Origin: Coriobacteriaceae bacterium
GTDB taxonomy: Bacteria; Actinomycetota; Coriobacteriia; Coriobacteriales; Eggerthellaceae
Direction of reading: 5' to 3'
DNA length: 11,258 nt
Assembly (NCBI GenBank): GCA_015062635.1
Contig: SUUF01000011.1
Location: 3,839-15,096, forward strand
The notes under the pieces are model-generated. The model ran no database searches and was not told the origin of the DNA. It saw only the letters and a program-made list of their open reading frames with translations. A program made the position numbers and the translations under genes. Positions 6,564-11,258 of this stretch are shown here, one piece after another. The first letter of the stretch is position 1, and each line of letters opens with the position of its first letter.

Positions 6564-7634
6564 TTGACTGACACCGAACTGAGGCTGGCCAAAATCGTCG
6601 AGGCGTTCTCGAACCCCGATGCTGCGGGGTCGAATTTCGAGGATTACCTGGCTCTTTGCGCCGATGAAGTGGGCGAGCTCGTCAATGGCTACATCCCGAC
6701 GAACGAAAACGCCGACATCAACCGTTACCTGTACGACCCGCTGGTGCGCTTCTCGCAGAATGCCGGCAAGCGCCACCGCCCGCTCATCTGCTTCGCGGCC
6801 TGCGCGGCGGTCGGCGGCGACATCAAGCGCGCCGTCTCGTCGGCGGCGGCCATCGAGCACTTCCACTCGGCCGCGCTCGTGCACGACGACATCGCCGACA
6901 AGGCCGATTTGCGCCGCGGCGAGCCGTGCCTGCACCATTCCGAGGGCATCGGCTTGGCCATCAACATCGGCGATTTGGGCTTGTCGCTGGTCAACGGCAC
7001 GGTCATCCGCGACCCCGAGCTCGACGACGCCACCAAGGTGCGCGTGGTCACCGAGCTCATCGACATGACGCGCCGCACCATCGAGGGGCAGGCGCTCGAC
7101 ATCGGCTGGGCGCGCGATGGGCGCTACGACATCAAGCAGGAAGATTACCTGCTGATGGCGACGCTGAAGACCGCCCATTATTCCGGTGCCGTGCCGCTGG
7201 CCATCGGCGCCATCGTGGGCGGCGGTTCCGATATCGAGATCGAAGCCCTGCGCAACTACGGCCTCGACACCGGCCTGGCCTTCCAGATCCAGGACGACCT
7301 GCTGAACCTCGTGGGCACCGAGGAAGCCACGAAGAAGGACTTCCGCAACGACATCACCGAGGGCAAGCGCACGCTGTGCGTCGTGCATGCGCTCGAGCAT
7401 TCCCCGAAGCGCGAGCGGCTGGTGCAGATCCTGGCCGCCGGCGAGCACGACCCGGCGGTGCTGCAGGAGGCCGTCGACATCATGGAGGAATCGGGCAGCA
7501 TCGCCTTCGCGCGTGCGTATGCCGAGAACCTCACGAGCATCGCGAAGAACCATCTGATGATGGTGCTGCCGGCATCGCCTGCGCGCGACATGCTGGCCTC
7601 GATGGCCGACTGGTTCGTGAACCGTTTGAACTAG
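6564..7634 (+). CDS. polyprenyl diphosphate synthase (trans-isoprenyl diphosphate synthase family)
   Basis: Condenses isopentenyl diphosphate onto an allylic diphosphate to make a linear trans-prenyl diphosphate, for example the menaquinone side chain. The 356-residue product shows the family marks: GKRHRP (68-73), first aspartate-rich motif DDIAD (108-112) followed by RRG (117-119), GQALDIGW (175-182), and the second aspartate motif as DDLLN (244-248). The residues four and five before the first motif are both alanine, which in this family usually allows chains longer than C20. TTG at 6564 is chosen because GAAGGGA ends 6 bases upstream and the length then fits the family. The open frame extends back to 6405, but that part has no family similarity or ribosome site. 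First gene of an operon with the PG-binding gene and glmU. Exact chain length is not determinable here. Confidence 0.9.
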   Translation: MTDTELRLAKIVEAFSNPDAAGSNFEDYLALCADEVGELVNGYIPTNENADINRYLYDPLVRFSQNAGKRHRPLICFAACAAVGGDIKRAVSSAAAIEHFHSAALVHDDIADKADLRRGEPCLHHSEGIGLAINIGDLGLSLVNGTVIRDPELDDATKVRVVTELIDMTRRTIEGQALDIGWARDGRYDIKQEDYLLMATLKTAHYSGAVPLAIGAIVGGGSDIEIEALRNYGLDTGLAFQIQDDLLNLVGTEEATKKDFRNDITEGKRTLCVVHALEHSPKRERLVQILAAGEHDPAVLQEAVDIMEESGSIAFARAYAENLTSIAKNHLMMVLPASPARDMLASMADWFVNRLN

Positions 7635-7641
7635 GTGCGCC

Positions 7642-8535
7642 GTGGATACCATCAAGACAGGCGATTCGGGAGCCGCGGTTCGCGACGTGCAGGGGAAGCT
7701 GGCCGCATTGGGCCTGCTCGACGCCGAGGCCTGCACGGGCACCTTCGATGAGGCGACCGCCGCGGCGGTGCGCGCCTTCTGCCGCACGCACGGCATCCGC
7801 GAGACCGGGGAAGTCGACGAGAAGACCTGGTCGGCGCTGCTCGATGCGTCGTTCCAGCTGGGCGACCGCACGCTGTACCTGCGCATGCCGTTCTTCCACG
7901 GCAACGACGTGGTGCAGCTGCAGACCGCGCTCGGCTCGCTCGGGTTCGACTGCGGCAACCCCGATGGCATCTTCGGCGCGCATACCGAGGCCGCCGTGCG
8001 CAAGTTCCAGCTGAACCTGGGCCTGTTCAACGACGGCATCGTCGGCGCCGCCACCTATGCGGCGCTGCAGAACCTGAAGTTCTCGTGGGCGGGCAAGAGC
8101 CCGGCGCACGAGTCGCTGTACCTGGGCTTCGCCCGCGCGGCCGACGTGCTCGAGACCTGCACGCTGTGCCTGTTCGGCACCGAGGAGTTCACGCGTTCGG
8201 TGGCTTCGCGCATGTCGAACCTCGCGCTGGCCACGAACCCCCATTCGAAGATCATGAGCGCCGATTCCCTGCTGGTGGCGCCGGGCGACGACATGCTGAT
8301 GGTGCATATCGTGCTTCCGGGCACGCCTTCCGAGGGAATCCCCGTGGTGCTCTATGAAGACGGCGAGGGCCTGGCCCTGCGCCTTCGCTCCGCGATCGAG
8401 GCGGCCGGCACCACTGCGCCGCGCATCGCCGTGGAGCTGCCCGGCACGCAGTGGGAGATGGCGGGCGAGGGCCGTTCTGCCCAGCATTACGCCATCACCC
8501 TGCTCGACGCGCTGTGCGTCTCGCTGCTGCCCTAG
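7642..8535 (+). CDS. tandem peptidoglycan-binding domain protein, no signal peptide
   Basis: A 297-residue protein with two PG_binding_1-type domains, residues about 6-70 and 84-145. Each shows the pattern G-x-x-V-x-x-(L/V)-Q, then DGIFG or TGTFDE, and a helix of the AVRxF type (AAVRAFCRTHG, AAVRKFQLNLG). Residues 155-297 are not confidently recognised. Weak echoes of the amidase_3 order (TRSVASR, MVHIVLPG, a late LALRLRSAIEAAG helix) without the zinc-binding residues suggest a degenerate amidase domain. There is no signal peptide or membrane helix: the first binding domain starts at once, so the protein appears cytoplasmic. The start is GTG, 7 bases after the synthase stop, with AGGTG overlapping that stop codon, so translation is probably coupled. 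Context with glmU and a prenyl synthase suggests a role linked to envelope precursor supply, by analogy with mycobacterial CwlM. Confidence 0.8.
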   Translation: MDTIKTGDSGAAVRDVQGKLAALGLLDAEACTGTFDEATAAAVRAFCRTHGIRETGEVDEKTWSALLDASFQLGDRTLYLRMPFFHGNDVVQLQTALGSLGFDCGNPDGIFGAHTEAAVRKFQLNLGLFNDGIVGAATYAALQNLKFSWAGKSPAHESLYLGFARAADVLETCTLCLFGTEEFTRSVASRMSNLALATNPHSKIMSADSLLVAPGDDMLMVHIVLPGTPSEGIPVVLYEDGEGLALRLRSAIEAAGTTAPRIAVELPGTQWEMAGEGRSAQHYAITLLDALCVSLLP

Positions 8536-8565
8536 GCATTTGCGTCACCGATGAAAGGAACACAC

Positions 8566-9945
8566 ATGAAAGCATCCGCCATCATCCTCGCCGCCGGAGC
8601 CGGCACCCGCATGAAGTCGAAGCTCCCGAAGGTCGCCCACAAGATCATGGGCGAGCCGCTGGTTTCGTATGTCATTTCCGCGGCCAACGAGGCCGTCGAG
8701 CTCGACAAGCTCGTGGCCGTGGTCGGCCATGGGCGCGAGCAGGTCATTCCGCTGGTGGAAGATACGTGCGAGGTCGTGGTGCAGGAAGAGCAGCGCGGCA
8801 CGGCGCATGCGGTGAACAGCTGCGCCGAGGCATTCGCGGGCGTTTCGGGCTCGGTCGTCGTGCTGTCGGGCGACTGCCCGCTCATCACCGCCGATACGAT
8901 TCGCCGCCTGGTCGAGCGCCGCGAGGAATCGGGCGCGGCCGTGGTGGTGCTGTCGATGATTCCCGACGACCCGTTCGGCTATGGGCGCATCGTGCGCACG
9001 ACCGCCGGCGAGTTCCAGCGCATCATCGAGCAGAAGGACTGCACGCCCGCGCAGGCCACCATCACCGAATGCAATTCCGGCTTCTACTGCTTCGACGCGC
9101 AGTTCCTGTTCCAGGCGCTCGGCGAGGTTTCCACCGACAACGCGCAGGGCGAATACTACCTTACCGACATGGTCGAGATCGCCCGTCATGCGGGCCGCGT
9201 GGTCGAGGCCATGGTGGCCGACGACGCCGACGAGTGCCTGGGCGTGAACACGCGCGTGCAGCTGGCGCAGGCCACGAAGATCCTGCAGCGGCGCATCAAC
9301 GAGCGCCACATGCTGGCCGGCGTGACGATGACCGACCCCGACCAGGTGTGGATCGGCCCGAAGGTGCGCATCGCCGCCGATGTCGAGCTGCTTCCGCAGA
9401 CCTTCCTGCTCGGTGACACCGAAATCGGCGAGGACACGGTTATCGGCCCGAACAGCCGCCTTACCGACACCCGCGTGGGAGCGCGCTGCACCGTCGACGA
9501 GACCGTTGCCATCGAGGCAATCCTCGAGGACGAGTGCACCTGCGGTCCGCGCGCCTACCTGCGTCCGGCCGCCCACCTGCTGCGCGGCGCGAAGGCCGGC
9601 ACGCACGTCGAGATCAAGAAGTCGACCATCGGCGAGGGCTCGAAGGTGCCGCATCTTTCGTACATCGGCGATGCGGTGCTCGGCGAGGGCGTGAACATCG
9701 GTGCCGGCACCATCACCTGCAACTACGACGGGTTCCACAAGTGGCCGACCACCGTGGGCGACCGTTCGTTCGTGGGCAGCTCGACGATGCTCGTGGCGCC
9801 GGTGAACGTGGGCGAGGACGTGACCGTCGGCGCCGGCAGCGTCATCACCGCCGATGTGAGCGATGGTGCGCTGGCCCTGGGCCGCGGCCGTCAGGTCGAG
9901 AAGCCCGGCTGGACCGCGAAGTTCCGCGCATCGCAGGATAAGTAA
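8566..9945 (+). CDS. glmU: bifunctional UDP-GlcNAc pyrophosphorylase / glucosamine-1-phosphate acetyltransferase
   Basis: Makes UDP-N-acetylglucosamine, the first committed nucleotide sugar for peptidoglycan, from glucosamine-1-phosphate, acetyl-CoA and UTP in the cytoplasm. The N-terminal uridyltransferase carries LAAGAGTRMKSKLPKV (8-23), the metal-binding D103 in SGDCP and N228 in GVNTR. The C-terminal half is a left-handed beta helix of hexapeptide repeats (from about 262) with RPAAHL, the catalytic His363 in VPHLSYIGD and GAGTITCNYDG. The length of 459 is typical (E. coli has 456) and His363 even shares E. coli numbering. ATG 8566 is chosen because AAGGA (8555-8559) ends 6 bases before it; an in-frame ATG at 8551 has no such site. 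The gene begins 30 bases after the PG-binding gene and ends the operon before a terminator. Confidence 0.97.
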   Translation: MKASAIILAAGAGTRMKSKLPKVAHKIMGEPLVSYVISAANEAVELDKLVAVVGHGREQVIPLVEDTCEVVVQEEQRGTAHAVNSCAEAFAGVSGSVVVLSGDCPLITADTIRRLVERREESGAAVVVLSMIPDDPFGYGRIVRTTAGEFQRIIEQKDCTPAQATITECNSGFYCFDAQFLFQALGEVSTDNAQGEYYLTDMVEIARHAGRVVEAMVADDADECLGVNTRVQLAQATKILQRRINERHMLAGVTMTDPDQVWIGPKVRIAADVELLPQTFLLGDTEIGEDTVIGPNSRLTDTRVGARCTVDETVAIEAILEDECTCGPRAYLRPAAHLLRGAKAGTHVEIKKSTIGEGSKVPHLSYIGDAVLGEGVNIGAGTITCNYDGFHKWPTTVGDRSFVGSSTMLVAPVNVGEDVTVGAGSVITADVSDGALALGRGRQVEKPGWTAKFRASQDK

Positions 9946-9985
9946 CAGGGTGCGGAACCGGGTTTCATGAGCAAGTGATCGAAAG

Positions 9986-10025
9986 ATAACGGGACGTCGC
10001 GAGAGTGCGGCGCCCCGTTATTTTT
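9986..10025 (+). terminator. intrinsic terminator after glmU
   Basis: A 15-bp stem (arms 9986-10000 and 10007-10021) has one mismatch and one G-T pair, with a 6-base loop GAGAGT, followed directly by a T run (10021-10025). It lies 40 bases past the glmU stop and separates the three-gene operon from prs. Confidence 0.88.
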
Positions 10026-10054
10026 GGCTGGAGGTGGCCGGGAAAAGTGGTCAC

Positions 10055-10060
10055 TATAAT
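10055..10060 (+). promoter_or_regulatory. possible -10 element of prs
   Basis: A perfect TATAAT about 30 bases past the glmU terminator and about 124 bases before the prs start. No convincing -35 is seen 16-18 bases upstream. If used, it gives prs a leader of roughly 115 bases. The rest of the 10061-10170 gap shows only a small inverted repeat (10110-10130). Confidence 0.4.
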
Positions 10061-10183
10061 ATTCAGGTAGTGGGGGCCTAAACAATAACGGTGTTTCTGT
10101 CGGGTCTTGCGCGTACGGCAGGTGTACGTGGGCCGATATGGTATCGTTAATTAGGTTTGGGGACGCGTGTGAGGAGCGGCAGA

Positions 10184-11152
10184 ATGTCTGATATGAAGAA
10201 AACGCTGGCGGTGTTCTCGGGTTCGCAAGACTCGGCATTGGCTGAGGAAATCGCTGATTACCTGGGCATCGAGCTGGGGTCGGTCCAGCTTGAGCAGTTC
10301 GCCAACGGTGAGAATTACGTGTGCTACGGCGAATCGATCCGCGGCGCCGATGTGTTCATCGTGCAGGTGGTGAAGGGCACCGCCGTGAACGACTCGCTGA
10401 TGGAGCTGCTGATTATGGTGGATGCGGCCAAGCGCGCGAGCGCGCGCACCGTCACCGCGGTGGTTCCGTCCTACTTCTACGCGCGTCAAGACCGCAAGGC
10501 GTCGGCGCGTGAGCCCATCACCGGCCGTTTGGTGGCCAACCTCATGGAGACGGCGGGCGTCGACCGCACCATCACCATCGATTTGCACCAGGGCCAGATT
10601 CAGGGCTTCTTCAACAGGCCGGTGAACCATCTTACCGCCATGCCCATCCTCGTCGATTACTTCCGCCAGAAGGGCATCGCCGAGGGCGAGCAGCTGTGCA
10701 TCGTGAGTCCCGACGTGGGTCGCGCGAAGGCCGCGAAGAAGTTTGCCGACTACCTCGATGCCGACCTCGCGATCATGCACAAGGGTCGTCCCGGCCACAA
10801 TCAGGCCGAGATCACGGCGTTCTTCGGCGACGTCGAGGGCAAGGTGTGCATCTTGAACGACGACATGATCGACACCGGCGGCTCCATCGTGGCTGCTGCC
10901 GCGACGCTCATGGACCGCGGTGCGAAGAAGGTGTACGTTTCGGCGACGCACCCGGTGTTCAGCGGCCCGGCCTACGAGCGATTGGAAGAGGCTCCGGTGG
11001 AGGAGATCGTCGTGACGAACACGCACCCGATTTCCGCCGACCACCTGGAGGGCAAGATCAAGGTCGTCACCGTGGCGCCGCTGCTGGCCGAGGCCATCCG
11101 CCGCGTCTACCACAACGAGAGCGTCCGCGCGCTCGGCGACGCCAACCTGTAA
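10184..11152 (+). CDS. prs: ribose-phosphate pyrophosphokinase (PRPP synthetase)
   Basis: Transfers pyrophosphate from ATP to ribose-5-phosphate, giving PRPP for purine, pyrimidine, histidine, tryptophan and NAD synthesis; cytoplasmic. The 322-residue product has the usual length. Visible marks are FANGE (39-43), ARQDRK (100-105) with REPITGRLVANL, the DLH motif with H135, a flexible catalytic loop with K200 and R202 in HKGRPG, and the PRPP-binding loop NDDMIDTGGS (225-234). ATG 10184 is chosen for the strong GAGGAG (10171-10176) 7 bases upstream. The open frame runs back to a TTG at 10157, and a further ATG at 10193 is too far from the ribosome site. Transcribed separately from glmU, since a terminator lies between them. 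Near neighbours of glmU and prs in many Gram-positive genomes include pth, but none is visible before the window ends. Confidence 0.96.
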   Translation: MSDMKKTLAVFSGSQDSALAEEIADYLGIELGSVQLEQFANGENYVCYGESIRGADVFIVQVVKGTAVNDSLMELLIMVDAAKRASARTVTAVVPSYFYARQDRKASAREPITGRLVANLMETAGVDRTITIDLHQGQIQGFFNRPVNHLTAMPILVDYFRQKGIAEGEQLCIVSPDVGRAKAAKKFADYLDADLAIMHKGRPGHNQAEITAFFGDVEGKVCILNDDMIDTGGSIVAAAATLMDRGAKKVYVSATHPVFSGPAYERLEEAPVEEIVVTNTHPISADHLEGKIKVVTVAPLLAEAIRRVYHNESVRALGDANL

Positions 11153-11197
11153 GGCTGCGTCCTTCGGCAGGTTGCGCCATTCGCTTCGCTTCGTTTC

Positions 11198-11219
11198 GTG
11201 GGGCGCTTCGGCGCCCCAC
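11198..11219 (+). terminator. TTCG-loop hairpin downstream of prs
   Basis: Perfect 9-bp stem GTGGGGCGC (11198-11206) with its complement at 11211-11219, closed by a TTCG loop of the very stable UUCG class. It begins 46 bases after the prs stop. No T run follows on either strand, so it is a weak candidate for classic termination but a good one for mRNA 3'-end protection. A short run of CTTCG-like repeats (about 11180-11197) leads into it. The remaining bases to 11258 show no gene. Confidence 0.5.
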
Positions 11220-11258
11220 ACGTGTGCTTCCGCAGGCAATCCGAGGCGCTTCCGGTTG

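Noticed and set aside
6303..8054. Long minus-strand open frame across the polyprenyl synthase
   Set aside because: It overlaps the divergent intergenic region and two well-supported plus-strand genes, and its product has no recognisable domain.
10151..11239. Minus-strand open frame of 362 codons opposite prs
   Set aside because: prs on the plus strand has all family motifs and a strong ribosome site; the antisense product has no domain.

Overview
The window comes from a high-GC bacterium. Gene content suggests an actinobacterium of class Coriobacteriia, probably Eggerthellaceae: an APC-transporter/GGDEF fusion, GGDEF proteins with PAS domains carrying a DFF motif, and a run of polyprenyl synthetase, peptidoglycan-binding protein, glmU and prs. 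This placement is recall-based inference; there is no rRNA or other marker in the window to prove it.

The window has two halves that diverge from about position 6330-6560. The left half (about 198-6327, minus strand) is a compact three-gene signalling cluster. In transcription order it encodes a 14-helix amino-acid-permease-like protein carrying a C-terminal diguanylate cyclase (GGDEF) domain; a 1161-residue protein with receiver, degenerate GGDEF, intact EAL, three PAS-like and intact GGDEF domains; and a free HPt phosphotransfer protein. The gaps are 54 and 46 bases. Two enzymes that should make cyclic di-GMP and one that should degrade it therefore lie together with a receiver/HPt pair but no histidine kinase. 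A perfect 13-bp GC-rich stem-loop (117-155) ends the cluster. Beyond it lie two facing copies of a palindromic repeat (1-84).

The right half (6564-11152, plus strand) is housekeeping. A long-chain polyprenyl diphosphate synthase (TTG start), a signal-peptide-less protein with two peptidoglycan-binding domains, and glmU are closely packed and look like one operon serving cell-envelope precursor and isoprenoid supply. An intrinsic terminator at 9986-10025 follows glmU. After a 238-base gap comes prs (PRPP synthetase), with its own likely promoter region. A perfect hairpin with a TTCG loop lies downstream of prs, and the window then ends without another recognisable gene.

The most interesting part is the c-di-GMP cluster: a transporter acting as the sensory half of a cyclase, beside a bifunctional cyclase/phosphodiesterase and an orphan HPt. 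The most interesting housekeeping gene is the tandem PG-binding protein, whose layout recalls the mycobacterial regulator CwlM.
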